64,000 nucleotides of DNA from Blastomyces gilchristii SLH14081 (Eukaryota > Ascomycota > Eurotiomycetes > Onygenales > Ajellomycetaceae): positions 228,039 through 292,038 of the forward strand of contig NW_003101681.1 in NCBI RefSeq assembly GCF_000003855.2. Reading direction: 5' to 3'. The number at the start of each line of letters is the position of its first letter. Position 1 is the first letter of the stretch. This document shows, in pieces, positions 11,400-22,956 of this stretch. The translations under genes were made by a program, and so were the position numbers. The notes below the pieces were generated by a model. The model saw nothing but the letters and a program-made list of their open reading frames with translations, was not told the DNA's origin and ran no database searches.

Positions 11400-12511
11400 T
11401 CATTATATCACAATCATTGATAAAAGACAGTGTATCTTTTAAATCTTAAGATATTCAATATCAGACATACTTCAGTTAATATTCTTTATCACTTAAAGAT
11501 AAATTCTCTCTACAATCACTACAGTCTCTTAACAATGTAGATAATAAATATAATATATCAGATAGTGACTTAACAGAGCTTGAATCTATTAATACTTCTT
11601 CAGAATTCAAGATCACTAATACTGATATCAATATCTTATAAGCTTATTTATAATCAAACTACTGTAATTCACAGTATCTGTCTACAATACCTTATAATCA
11701 GCAGAAAAGATAATTGAAATTATCTTATATTATCAGAATATTACAGTAAAATAGTTGAGAAATGAAGATCTTTATAGAGACTTAAATTCAGAGTTCTGAT
11801 ATCTTGACTCATTGATAATACAGTACTTCTACAAAGCAGTGAAATACACTATATTCAGCACTTTTCAAAGCAGAGATATTCAATGATAATCAATATTATA
11901 CTATCTTACTTAAATAGAAGCTGAAATATCTTATTAATACTTTCTTCTTTGTAAAATTCAATCATGATTCTGATCTGAATATCATCAACTTTCAGACTGC
12001 TTTTAAAATTATTCAGACTAATATATTAACCTGATTTGATCTACTTACTTCTGTTCTAAAAAATAAACACATTAATTGAAAGAGCTATGAATAAGACTCA
12101 GATAAAACAACAGCTATTAAACAGCTATTTATTATTATAAGTATTATATATCACTCTTATTTTTTAAAAAACTCAAACTTCTTCAGCTCTATTCTCTCTG
12201 TATATTTTCATAACTTAAGAGTAAAATAATGAGTGATAGAAACTATTTCTGACTTTGAACTCTGTCACAGCTATGTGATGAGAAATAGATTGATAATGAA
12301 AATTACTAAATAAGAGAAGATATAACTTAATATTCTTAACTTATTAATATTTCTATCTAATATCTCAAACTTTTAGTAATCTCTGATAATATCTGTCATT
12401 TTCTGATATATTCTTTGAACTTCTATTAACTTCTGAGTCAATCACTTAACTAATTCTTACTGTTAGATTAAACTTCAGTAGCTTGTCAAAGATTCTCAAG
12501 CTGTTATAGTC
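11400..12511 (+). pseudogene. DUF6589-like protein relic, 5' part, interrupted by the chromovirus
   Basis: The plus strand reads as a decayed protein continuing up to the retroelement insertion. Segments include LFIIISIIYHSYFLKNSNFF, VIETISDFELCHSY, and LVKDSQAVIVYD, which runs across the insertion into DNINFKKTI on the far side. The pattern (a helical segment with 'VI..LS..GL..SY', then a helix and 'AVIVYDNINF') is what I know from the DUF6589 proteins that are abundant and repetitive in fungi. Stops are TGA with some TAA. The former start is not identifiable. The family call is by recollection of motifs, not by a search. Confidence 0.55.
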
Positions 12512-12516
12512 TATGA
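12512..12516. other. 5-bp target-site duplication, left copy (TATGA)
   Basis: TATGA immediately precedes the left LTR and the same five bases immediately follow the right LTR at 18281-18285. A 5-bp duplication is usual for Ty3/gypsy integrase. It shows a single integration with no later rearrangement of the ends. Confidence 0.93.
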
Positions 12517-12829
12517 TGTAAGAGATCTACACTGAATAGATTGGTATAATATTATAGGTCTTATATAACAAAGAGAAAAATGTTAGAGAAGAAAAGAAAG
12601 AGAAAGTGCAAGAATCAGTGATTGAAGTGAATATTTATATGTGTATGTGATGATGTACACAGTGAAGCTTCAGAGTGAAAGAATATACACATGTTTGTAG
12701 CAGCTGAGGATCGGTGATCAGAACATACACATTTATGACAGCTGAGGATCAGTGATTGAGAATGAAGTGATAGAAATCTATGAAGTGTACAGAATAGTCT
12801 ATATAATTGATCAGGCACAGTCTGTCATA
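12517..12829 (-). repeat. Left LTR (3' LTR of the minus-strand chromovirus)
   Basis: It is 313 bp and aligns without gaps to 17968-18280 with about 44 differences, all transitions. It is the more heavily mutated copy. For example CAGAGTGAAAG here corresponds to CGGGGTGGAAG in the other LTR. Confidence 0.96.
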
Positions 12830-12849
12830 TTAGTCTCTCTCTTTCAGAA

Positions 12850-14100
12850 GCAGTTTTTATCAGTCAAGAGTCACTGTTTTGAATAACACAGAACTCAGAG
12901 TCCAGATCAGTTGATCATAGCTGACTCATTTTACAAGATATTATCAGTCACAGCTGTAAGGTCTCTTATCAAGAATATTCTCAATCTCTCACTCAAGCTC
13001 ATTATCTTCTTCTATGATATCTGGAGACTGTCAGTCAGAAGTCAGTTGAGAAGAGAATAGATCAATAACAGTATGACAGAGCAAGCTTGTATGAAATACA
13101 TTGTGAATTTCTGATGATGTGTCAAGATAATTGTTGTAACTATCTAGAACTTCTATCACTTTATATCTAATGTGACAGTAATCTAGTGTATAAGATGAAC
13201 ATGTAGTTTGTATATTCTTAAGATTCAATCATATCAGATCTTCTATCTTATATTATTTAATAAGATCTCAGTGAACATTGATTTGATTCTCTTGATCTTG
13301 TTTCACAGTTGTCATGAAGACCTCTGCTCAATCACAGGCATCTCAGAGCTTTATTACTATATTATCAGTGATCTGAATTAGACTGCAGAGGTTCAGTATG
13401 AACTGTGTAATCTCTAGAAGATTCAACACCTTCATATGATAACTGTGTGTAAGAAAGAACAGGCTTATATCTGTTGAAACAGCATCTTATTTATTGATAG
13501 CAATCTCTGCATGTAGAAGCAGATCATATCAATCATCTTATAAGTGATTGCAGAACTTACAGAGATAGTTCTTTACAGTCTGAATTGTCTGTTCTGATAC
13601 ATCATTGATCTCAGAGTGATAGACAGTTGACAGACAGTGTATAATCTTGAGAACTTGACAGATTCTTGTTCAGAGAGTGCTTATAAATTGACAGCTCTGA
13701 TCTGATACTATTGATCTCAGTAACTCATATATCTGATAGAATGAACTCTGTAAGAAGACTTCAGTGACTTGTTCAGTATTCATCTTATTACAAGATTTCA
13801 ATATTATATCTTTACTTAGTCAGTTAATAATGATCAGAATGTTTCTATAATTCTTACTCTTAGATAGATTAACAGTGAAGTCAATTACTACATCTCATCA
13901 GATTCTATCAGAAACATCAAGTGATTTCAGTAGATCTTTTTTACAGTTCTTTCATAAGATAATAGAAGAACAGTAGTAGCAGTTTCAGATAAAGTGTCTG
14001 ATACTGTTTAATATCTCAGGTTAATAGAACTCTCAGAAGATCATTCTATACAGTTGTTCACAGCCTGAATAATCAGTTATATACAAATCATGTATCTCTT
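12850..14100 (-). pseudogene. Integrase and chromodomain part of the chromovirus pol
   Basis: On the minus strand the integrase core has DVVIDFTVNLSKSKNYRNI (first Asp near 13880), SIVSDQSCQF (second Asp near 13701) and NDVSEQTIQ. The Glu lies exactly 35 residues after the second Asp, so the D,D(35)E spacing is intact. A GPY/F-like C-terminal module follows at 13031-13228 (YKVIEVLDSYNNYLDT, IHNVFHTSLL). A chromodomain follows at about 12880-13015 (EIENILDKRP, then YLVK-stop-VSYDQLIWTLSSV, with a stop at a conserved Trp position). Integrase joins element cDNA to chromosomal DNA, and the chromodomain usually steers integration to modified histones. Nonsense codons are mainly TGA, and there are few or no indels. 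Confidence 0.9.
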
Positions 14101-14399
14101 GTATTATCTGAGTGTGTAAGAGTTCAGAGTGAGAGACTCAGTATTGTTTGTGAAATTGTAGAGTATTATTATCATTGATTGAATATTCTGAGATGTCAAT
14201 TCTTACACATAATTCTGGAGAAAATCAGAGTGCTTCTTGTCATACTGCTTCAGTGAGTGTTTGAAGAAGTTCATCAGTTTAAGATGCTGTATACTATAGC
14301 TCATCTAATGTAGATTCAGAAGAAGTTGAGATATCAGTGACAGTTCTAATCAGAGAAGCATGTATAGTACTGTGAGCTATTTCATCTTGATTAACTAGT

Positions 14400-15900
14400 A
14401 TCTTCAGATTTAAGAGCTGGTGCTCTTGATTCATTCAGTGAGTATCTGTTATATCAGATAACATGTCTTACTCTTATCATGAGAGAGCATCTGCTATCAA
14501 GTTCTGACTGTCAGAACAGTAGTGTATTATAAAATGAAAGTGGCTTAAGAACTCAGATTATCACATCTATCATTTGATGAGTTTACAGATAGTTGTGAAG
14601 TATTTGAGATTCTTATGATCTGTAACTATCTCGAATTCAGAGATATTTCAGAGTTCAGAGTCTCATTCTTCTAAACAGTGTACAATTGTGAGAAGTTTCT
14701 TATTATAGATCTCATAATTGCATTCAACAGAACTCAGTTTCTTAGATATGAAGATACATGATTGTAGAACATCTTTATCATCATATTACAATATTACTTC
14801 TTCTATCACATAGTCAGAGAAATCAGCTTCAACAACTGTCTTATGATCAGAATTGAATCTTATCAGTAGAGAAGTATTAATGAACATCTTCTTTATCTGT
14901 GTAAATACAGCTTCAGTGTCTGCTGATCATTGAAATACTGAGTCTTTCTTAGTGAGTTCTGTAAGTGATCTTACAATATCTGAGAAATTTCATATAAATT
15001 ACTGATAGAAGTTAGCAAATCTGATGAAGCTTTATACATCTTTCACAGTGTGCAGGGCCTTTCATTCAAGAATAGCAGAGATCTTCTCAGAATTCATTCA
15101 GATTCCCTTGCCAGCTTCTATGATAAAACCTAAGTATTTAGTACTCTTGACTTTGAAATCACACTTGTCAATATCAATTGATAGTTCTGCTTCTCATAGT
15201 TATTGTAATACTCTTTACATATACTCTTGATGTTTCTTTCTGAATTCATCAGTGAAGATGAGAATGTTATCTAGATAAGCAGATGCAAATTCATCAAGAA
15301 AGTCTTGAAGTGCTCAGTTAATATACTTCTGAAATGTACTGAGAGCATTGACCAGTTCAAAGAGTGTGACTACTCATTCAAAGAGATCATATTGTGTTCA
15401 GAATGCTGTAAGTCACTTATCTTCTTTGATGATATAGATCTTATGAAACACAGTAATAACATCTAACTTTGTAAATTATTGAGCTTGTTCAATACAAGCT
15501 AGAGTTTCATTGATAAGAGATAAAGAATAACAGTCTTTCTTTATTAATCTATTCAATTCTTGATAATTCACACAGAATCAGAGTTCTTCATCTGGTTTCT
15601 TTGCAAAGAGAATAGAGACTGCAGTGAAAGAGTTGCTAATGTGTATGAATTCTTTATTCAACAGATTATTGAGTGTCTTTTGAAGAAGAAGAAGTTCATC
15701 TCAGAACATGTTATAAAGAGAGTCTTATAATGATTTGAGATTCTTATTATTCTTTTTCTCTAACTTGATACTGTGATTCATTTCAGAACCTTGTAAGAGA
15801 GATATGTTTATAATATTATCTTGTTAAAAGATATTTAGATATTCATGATATTATTAAGAGAGTTTCATATGAGAATCTGTTGTTGTAACACAGGATAACT
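14400..15900 (-). pseudogene. Reverse transcriptase and RNase H part of the chromovirus pol
   Basis: Reading 15450 to 14780 on the minus strand gives the RT palm: LFELVNALSTFQKYIN, then the catalytic box SAYLDNILIF near 15255-15279 (YxDD has become YLDN), then KCDFKVKSTKYLGFIIEAGK. Downstream are the connection region (FIRFANFYQ) and the RNase H start (FNSDHKTVVEADFSDY, first acidic residue near 14830). Stops are TGA at positions usually Trp or Arg, as in an ILE-stop-KAL segment where the family has Trp before an acidic residue. The loss of the second Asp of YxDD fits a G-to-A change. Confidence 0.93.
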
Positions 15901-16089
15901 TTTCTAGGGCCTTTTTGATATCAGTCAGACTGATGAAATAGATTGACACATGATTCTGCTATCAGTGAACTTGTCAGTGACTCTGTCAGTGATTTTGATA
16001 ATGACTTCTTTTTCAGAGTATTTTGTAAGCATTGGCAGAGATCTGTGTAAGATTCATAGTCTTGTGAATATCATCTTCATGAATTCTAT

Positions 16090-16450
16090 CATCATTAGAG
16101 AATATCACGCTTCTGTTTCAAGCATTCAGTAAGATGTCTTATTCAGATAGTCAGACAAGTTCTAACATAAGATTATAATTGAGATTATTAACTTCATATG
16201 TGTAGGCATCTTTATATTGATGTTCTCTCACATCTATATTCAGTTTCATCATGTAATGGGTACAAACATCTTTTGAGTCATCAAATCCTGTGAGGAGTTG
16301 AGGTTTTGATAAAGAAATACACTGAAGATTATAATGTCTTACAACTGAAGATTTTATCATTGTATAGTAGTATAGACTGCTGTCTATCATGGCTTTCATA
16401 TTATACATGTTATCAATCACAGTAGATACAAGAATCACATTCATTGTCAT
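16090..16450 (-). pseudogene. Aspartic protease domain of the chromovirus
   Basis: A 99-codon frame on the minus strand contains NMKAMIDSSLYYYTMIKSSV, which corresponds to the retropepsin active-site region. There the expected D-S/T-G reads D-S-S, a G-to-A change. Further on, NLNYNLMLELV corresponds to the usual 'D-x-I-L-G-x-x-W-L' strand. Retropepsin would process the Gag-Pol polyprotein. Confidence 0.72.
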
Positions 16451-16639
16451 CTTCTCTTCAAATTGTTGTTATCTGATCTCTTCAAGCTTCTGTTTATGAA
16501 TTTGAACAGAAGCTAATCTTTTCTCTGTTTCATCAGAGCATTCTTATAGTTATCTTTCAAATCTTTCTCTAATGTAATGTGGTTGGCGCGGACAGGCGCT
16601 GATTCATTCTTTGAATGAGAAGACACTGATCTCAAGTAT

Positions 16640-17640
16640 GAAGACACATAGATTGATTGGCAGTTAAAAGCAATGTATTCTGATCAGTTACAGTTAATGC
16701 ACACTTCATATTGATGTTGATCAGTGACTTCTTCAAAAGTGATCTCAGAGATCTGAAAGCCTGTTCAGATAGCAGAGACCCTTACTTATGTATAGATATT
16801 TAAGTCTACTCAGTTCATAGCATCTGCATCATTGTTGTTATTCTTCAGCATAGATATGTGAGTGACTGAAATATAATATCTTCTATCACTGTTCTGTATA
16901 CTCTTGAGTTTGATAAGATGATCATTCAATGTCTGAAGCTGTGTGCAGAAGCCTTCATAGATCTGGTCTTTGTCTACACTTACAAGAGTCTGTAAGAGTT
17001 TGAAAGTCAATGTCTTCTTGAGCATGCTAATCTTTATTCAATTCTCTCAAGATTAATCACCTGCTTCTAGAATCTTGATGTTGAAGTCAGAGATGAATGT
17101 TGTAAGAGAAGTGTTTCTCTGTTGAGTGCTCTGTAATCAATTTAATACTTTCTGTTGCATGGCAGTGTCTTGAAACAGAATATCAAGATATTTGATAATA
17201 TTATCAGGTGTTTACAACACTGATTCACATGCTTTCATTCATGAATGAAACTTCTGTTTCATGTGATTCTTCAATTGTTCATTGATATATCAATCTTGAT
17301 TGATTAGTGAATCAATGACATCTTCATTCACACTCAGTTTCACAAGCACTTTCATTCTTCATAATGAGTAGAGAGTGAGATTGAAAGCATTAAAATATGT
17401 GAAAGTATTTAAGTGTTCTTTCAGTGCTTTTGTATTTGATTCTGTAGATGTTGAAATTGTCTGTGCAAGAATTCCTTGTTGAGATAATTGTTGAATTTCT
17501 TTATATTGACATTGTTGAGTTGCATGCATATCAGCTATTTATTATTGTTGTAATTTCAACATTGCTCAGAGTCACTGTGACACTGCATCTATGCTTGTAT
17601 TCAAGAATTCTCTCATACTATTGTTAGACATAATTATATT
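16640..17640 (-). pseudogene. Gag (capsid-nucleocapsid) relic of the chromovirus
   Basis: The minus strand from about 17640 to 16640 holds helix-rich frames such as VDKDQIYEGFCTQLQTLNDH (16810-17025). They end in a CCHC-like zinc knuckle at about 16660-16701 (C-x2-C-x4-Y-x4-C; the His position is now Tyr). The Gag start lies near 17630, where the minus strand reads ATGTCTAACAATAGTATGAG. Gag packages element RNA. Confidence 0.7.
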
Positions 17641-17967
17641 GATTATTAAATGTGTGATATCTGTGAAATTGTAATCATATGAATATCTCATACATCTGAG
17701 ATGTCAGAACTCTCAGATCTTTCACTGACATTCTCTTATAAGATCTTACTCTCTTCATAAGATCTTGTTACAGAGTCAGAGTGACTGATAAGTAAGCTTT
17801 TATCTGAGAACTATCTGAGAACTCAGTGTTCACTTAACTATTTGACTGTTTCTCTATTTCTTATGTGTTGTTTACATGTTCAGATATCTCAGTGAAAAAT
17901 TATTTCTAATGAGAAGACAATACATGAATAATCATTTCTAATAAGAAGATGATGAATATTTTTCTAG

Positions 17968-18280
17968 TGTAAGAGGCCTACACTGAATAGATCAGTATAA
18001 TATTATAGATCTTATATAACAAAGAGAAAAATGTTAGAGAAGAAAAGAAAGAGAAAGTGCAAGAATCAGCAATCAAAGTGGATATTTATACACATATGTG
18101 GTGATGTATGCAGTGAAGCTTCGGGGTGGAAGAATATATGCGTGTTTGTAGCAGTTGAGGATCAGTGATCAGAACATACACATTCATGGCAGCTGAGGAT
18201 TGGTGATCGGGAATAAGGCGGTAGAAATCTATGAAGTGTATGGAATAGTCTATATGATTGATCGGGCGCAGCCCGCCACA
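17968..18280 (-). repeat. Right LTR (5' LTR of the minus-strand chromovirus)
   Basis: 313 bp. It keeps more CpG and GpG than its partner (for example GATCGGGCGCAGCCCGCCAC at its right end), so the two LTRs were mutated to different extents. As the 5' LTR it would have held the element promoter, but I see no clear TATA box. Confidence 0.96.
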
Positions 18281-20073
18281 TATGATAATATAAACTTCAA
18301 GAAGACTATATGAGATGAGATAATCAGATATAATGATTTCATAACTACTATAGCTACTACTACTGTGATTATTTCTCTCAATATTTCAGAAACTAATCTA
18401 ACTCAGATCATGCATGATTTCACAAGACTATTAACACTGTAAGAAATCATTGATGCATCTGATATGACAGATAATAATAATGAGCTTTAGAAGTAAATAA
18501 TATCATGTCTTATTTCAGATGCTGTTCAAAAGATTTATAATAATGAGATTAAAAGTGTTTTCAGTACTGTAAATGATTTATTATCTCAAATGTCTATTAT
18601 TAATACACTTTCTGTGCATAGAATGTGTTTTCAGCAGTTGAGTGCTATTTTTGAAAATGAGAACACTATTGCAGAAACTATGAGAGTTCATGAGAAGATA
18701 TTTAATGATTTTCTTAATTTATCAAGAGATTATACAGCATTTTCAACTCATCTCTTTTCAGTGTATGAAGATGCTTTAATTATAAAACTTATTCAGTCAG
18801 TCAAGATGAAGCAGTCAAAATCTACAGATATCTTTGAACAGTGTAACTGACTTTATTCTATTTCTGAATGATTTTATATTCAAATGAATCTACTCTTTAT
18901 TATTGTCTATACTCATTTTGAAGCTGAAGTCTCTGAGAAGACTCATCACTGTATTCAGTTCAATCTCACTCATTAAAACTGAAATTCTATGACTGTCATC
19001 AATCTGAAATATTATCTTCTTAAGCCAGTGATTTCTCAGAGCTTCATATCTCAAAGTCTTACTCTATTTTATACTGCTATGCAATATTAAGATTATTCAG
19101 TTAGCAATCTTAAGTGCTCAGAAGATATCAATTCTATTATATAACAGCTTAATTCTTCACAGTATCTTCAGTTTATTGAAGATGTATATATCAAAGTATT
19201 TACTCTTAATATCTGAAATGAAATTGACTCTCAAATCTCTCAGCTCACTCAAGATATTGAATTTCATATCATATATTGTCTTCTCTGAGAATATGAATTA
19301 TTTATTTGAATACACTATACTATTAAGTATGATGATATTGAACTTCTTGAGTACTTTATTTTATCTCTGATTATCTTCTTTCTTGATACTGATCAATATA
19401 ATTATGTTACTGAGATACTTCATTATTTTTGAATACTTCAATTCATCAAAATCTCTTCTCTGCATTGAGTGATTATAACTGTAAGTCTTGTTAACTGGTC
19501 TGGAAAACTCAGCTTCTTCAAAGTAATTGATTTAGATATGAAACATCTCAATGATAGCTGTAAGCTGAAGATGAAATACTATAAAAATTCAATAAAGAAT
19601 ATCTATCTTATATTTGATTAAGTCTGTCTGTCAAATACATGAGTTCATCAGCTACAGTGAATTTTAGAGTCTATCTTTGAGTGTTCACTTATTGAGGAAT
19701 ATATAAGTGCTGTTACTAAGCTTGAGATATTCTCTACTGCTAGAAGTCTGTTAAAGAATAATTATATCTTATCTTGAGATTTACTTTTACTGTCAAAGAA
19801 ACATATGTTTGACTTCTTGAATATACTTTTGATTGAAGTGAAAGATCTGAAGAAGAAGATTAAGCACTTTAATCTAGTATGAATTCAGCAGCAGTTGATT
19901 GCAATGAACTTGAATTTGAATGATATGATTATTGATACTGAAGTTGAGTCTTATTCTGAGAAATTCAATAATAATATAGAGTAAGATTCTATTTTCATTG
20001 AAAATATACTATCTTTATCTACTGTAAATAATCTATCTGATACTTTGAAAACAATTCTGAAGAAGAATAACTA
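18281..20073 (+). pseudogene. DUF6589-like protein relic, 3' part
   Basis: It starts with the right copy of the TATGA duplication and continues the frame from 12511: DNINFKKTI, then a long helical stretch around 18590-18850 (NTLSVHRMCFQQLSAIFENE, NDFLNLSRDYTAFSTHLFSV). The DUF6589-typical C-terminal block LVNWSGKLSFFKVIDLDMKH lies at about 19490-19560, followed by KLKMKYYKNSIKN. Termination is near 20073. Internal stops are mostly TGA. Without the 5.8-kb retroelement the two halves would form one protein of roughly 950-1000 codons. DUF6589 function is not known to me. Confidence 0.57.
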
Positions 20074-20560
20074 AAATTAATGAATATACTGAAGCTTTAC
20101 TTACTTCATCTTCATTTAATATACAATGTTACATTTTCACTGATAAATATATTAATAATAGAACTTCTGTATTATTCTGTCAACTTGTGAGCTAATTAAA
20201 TATCAAGATTTAAAATAAATATGACTAACATCTGACAAATTTTATTTTTAAGATATCATTTTTCAATATCAACTAATTTATATTTATAACTAATACTTAT
20301 AAAGAATGCTTATATAGAATCTTCAACATATTCATTCATACAGATTACTTATTTATTAGAGTTCTACTTAAAATCTTCTTTATAAAGCAGAGTAGTATAA
20401 ATAAAATAAGAATCTAAACTATCAGAGCACTGCTTCTCAGTGAAGAAGAAGATAATCTCTTTGACAGTAATTAATGTAATTGTATTGATGAGAATGCACT
20501 GAGATTCTTAGACTTATATTTGAAGATGCTATACTCACTCTTGTATACAATAACTCAGTA

Positions 20561-21370
20561 GTGAGAATAAGAATCTCTGAACTTGACTATCTGAGCTCTT
20601 TTCTTCTCAGAGTATATTTAACATTTCTCATTATTCTCTTGATAGATAGTATATCTATTCTTTTCCAGCAGCTGCTTACTCAGCTCTGTCTTCATTATTC
20701 AGTTAATATAATCTCACACTCTCTGCTTCTGCAGAGAGAAGCACTGAAACTTCTTATAAAAGACTGATTATCATTTTTCTGATTTCTGAGACTGATAGAA
20801 TGATGAGCTCTTGCTTATTATTCAATTTCAACTCTATCTTGACTGACTTATCAGCTGTGTCTGCTCTCAACAGACATGGCTGATGAATAAAGTATTGAAA
20901 AGAAGAGAAGTGTTATATAACATTGTTGACAGTGACAGCAGCAGCAGAGAGAAGAGAGTGCTCAATATAAGAGACAGCTGAAAGAGCAGAGAAGATGAGC
21001 TCATTGACACAGAGAGTGAAGAGAGTGAAGAGAGTAGAGAAAGTCATAATAACTCTGAGAAGAGAGAGGAAAAGCTAATATGACATGTCAGTGATTGATT
21101 CTTTCTCTATCACATATATCTCATTCATATTCATATTGCTTACTTAGTTAGTTCTGACAGAACTTCTTTCTCTGTAAAGAACAGAGAAGAGAAGAAGTCT
21201 GAGAAAGAGAAAGAGAAGTGAGAGCAAGAACTGCTATACAATAATATTAGCTTCTTATTCTCTTATCATATTATACTCATTTAGAGAGAGCTTTTCACAT
21301 TTATCTGAATAAGTCCAGCTCATCATCTCTGTTCTTCAAAGAAGAAAGAGAAGTCTCAGGCACTTTCTCA
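20561..21370 (+). pseudogene. Relic of a highly charged, low-complexity protein
   Basis: From about 20560 the plus strand reads ISELDYLSSFLLRVYLTF and continues through Leu/Ser-rich sequence into an acidic/basic stretch at 20920-21220 (DSDSSSREKRVLN, DTESEESEESRESHNNSEKR, EEKKSEKEKEK). Many Leu codons are CTN, and given the CpC-to-CpT pattern they may have been Pro. No family is recognised. It could be the tail of the preceding gene or a separate transposon-borne ORF. Confidence 0.33.
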
Positions 21371-21375
21371 TTCTC

Positions 21376-21413
21376 ACCCTCACGGGCGAGGGTGAGGGTG
21401 AGGGTGAGGGCAG
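21376..21413 (+). repeat. GGGTGA hexamer array with inverted partner, G-quadruplex-capable
   Basis: Five GGG runs separated by CGA or TGA lie at about 21384-21410, preceded by CACCCTCAC, which is the reverse complement of GTGAGGGTG. A hairpin or a G-quadruplex could both form. It is the densest GG/CC run for thousands of bases in a block that otherwise lacks GG. Confidence 0.8.
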
Positions 21414-22956
21414 AGAGATGAGAGCAGGCATGAGCACAGGTGTGGGGGAGAGGACTAATTGTCAGAGTTAGTATTTCATTTCATTCTCATTATACTTTTC
21501 ATGCTGAATAGACATGTACAGTGAATAACAAACTCTGTCAGAGTGAAGTTATTCACATAGAATAGCTGCAGCAGTAGTAAGTATGTTCTTTTCACTGATA
21601 AGAAAGCAGAGTGAGTGCATTCACATCAATGTTGCAGGAGAAAGAGATGCCATATTGATTTTTTTGAATTATAAAGAAGAAGAAAAGAAGAAGAGAAGAA
21701 GAGAAGAAGAGAAAGAAAGAAAAAAAAGATTCAAAAATGTCAGTATAGTGTTATTCATTTCTTCTTTAATATAGTGAATTTATCTTCTCACTCATTAACT
21801 AATTTGATAGGCTCAGAAGTTCACACAACTTCAAAGAAATTCACAGATGTTTACAAAAGATCAGTGAAGTTAAAAAAAGATCAAAGATCTCATCATCTTG
21901 CAGTATCATTTCCCTTAAAGATCTCATCACCTTGCAGCATTATTTCCCTCAAAGATCTCATCGCCTCACAACTGTGTGATGATCAGCATTTCCTCATTCT
22001 CATTCTCTGCTAGCAATGAGAAGCTTTTCATACTCTTCAAGCTATGTGCTGTTTTTCTCAATCTCATTGATCTGAAAGTTCACAGAACTTTGAAGAAGTT
22101 CACAGATATTTACATGAGATTTCATTGATCTAGAAGTTTGCAGAACTTTGAAGATCATGATGACTTGAATAGCTGGCATCTTCATTCATTTATAAGCTAT
22201 GATTATTATCTCAACTCAGATGTCACTTCTTATTGCTTGTTTTACTGTCAGAGACAGAGAGCATGACAATCATGAAATTTAATGATGCTTTTTTAATTGA
22301 TTCTGTGTCATCTGTGAATGCTATACTTCTTTTCTCATTCAATACAGTTACACTTGAACTGCTTTCAGACTGTGATCTTGGATGTGTGAACTGCTAGAGC
22401 AAGATGCTATTTGAAGCTTATTAAGCTTAGAAGAAAATCTTTGACAGTTGTTAAGTCAGTTACATGAGCTATATTCACTTTTTGAAGTGAAGTTCATATC
22501 TTTAAGATATCAAGATTCAAGTGAGAAAACAATCTCATTGTTCTGCAGTATCTGAGTTCACACATTGATTATCTTCAAAAGGTAGTTTCAGGTTAGAAAG
22601 AAGCTGAGCTTTCATGATTATCATAGACTCAGAAACCTTTAAGTTATAGTTATTGAGAACTTTGTCAGTTGTGTGAGCAAGATTGAGTTTTGACTCTTCA
22701 ACTGCTTTGTAACATTCAATCAGATGTATGACAGCAAATTTGATCATTGATGCAGTTTACAGCTTATTAAGCTTAAAAGAAAATCTTTGATGATCATATA
22801 GCAGAATTGAAAGAATAGTATCTTATTAATCATTTAAAATAAAGAAAAAAAGAAAAAGGAAAAGAAAGAAGATATTAAGAGAAAAAAAAATAAAAACAAA
22901 AATAAAAATAAAAGTAAAAGTAAAAGTAAAAACAGCAACAGTAACAGAACACAAAG
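21414..22956. other. AT-rich stretch with short repeats, no gene named
   Basis: It contains the 34-bp array listed separately, a GAAGAA/AAGAGA purine run (21675-21730), and two copies of GCTTATTAAGCTTARAAGAA (about 22416 and 22762). A 70-codon minus-strand frame (22535-22747) has no recognisable motif. Confidence 0.5.
21885..21975 (+). repeat. 34-bp tandem repeat, about 2.7 copies
   Basis: Units start at 21885, 21919 and 21953 with AGATCTCATC. Copies differ only by transitions, for example CATCATCTTGCAG, CATCACCTTGCAG and CATCGCCTCACAA, which again implicates CpG and CpC sites. Confidence 0.88.

Larger units (their letters stand above)
12517..18280 (-). mobile_element. Ty3/gypsy chromovirus-type LTR retrotransposon, full length but mutated
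   Basis: The 5764-bp element is transcribed leftward. It has two 313-bp LTRs in direct orientation (ends TGT..ACA on the + strand), a flanking TATGA duplication, and a purine-rich tract next to the left (3') LTR (minus-strand GAAAGAGAGAGAC, about 12832-12846). Relic coding domains lie in the order gag, protease, reverse transcriptase, RNase H, integrase, chromodomain. That order and the C-terminal chromodomain define the chromovirus branch of Ty3/gypsy. Sequence next to the 5' LTR does not begin TGG, so a standard tRNA primer-binding site is not evident. All domains carry nonsense codons, so the element is dead. It inserted into a DUF6589-like gene relic. Confidence 0.95.

Noticed and set aside
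21376..21413. Internal telomere repeat
   Set aside because: The unit is GGGTGA, not TTAGGG, with only a few copies and an adjacent inverted partner.
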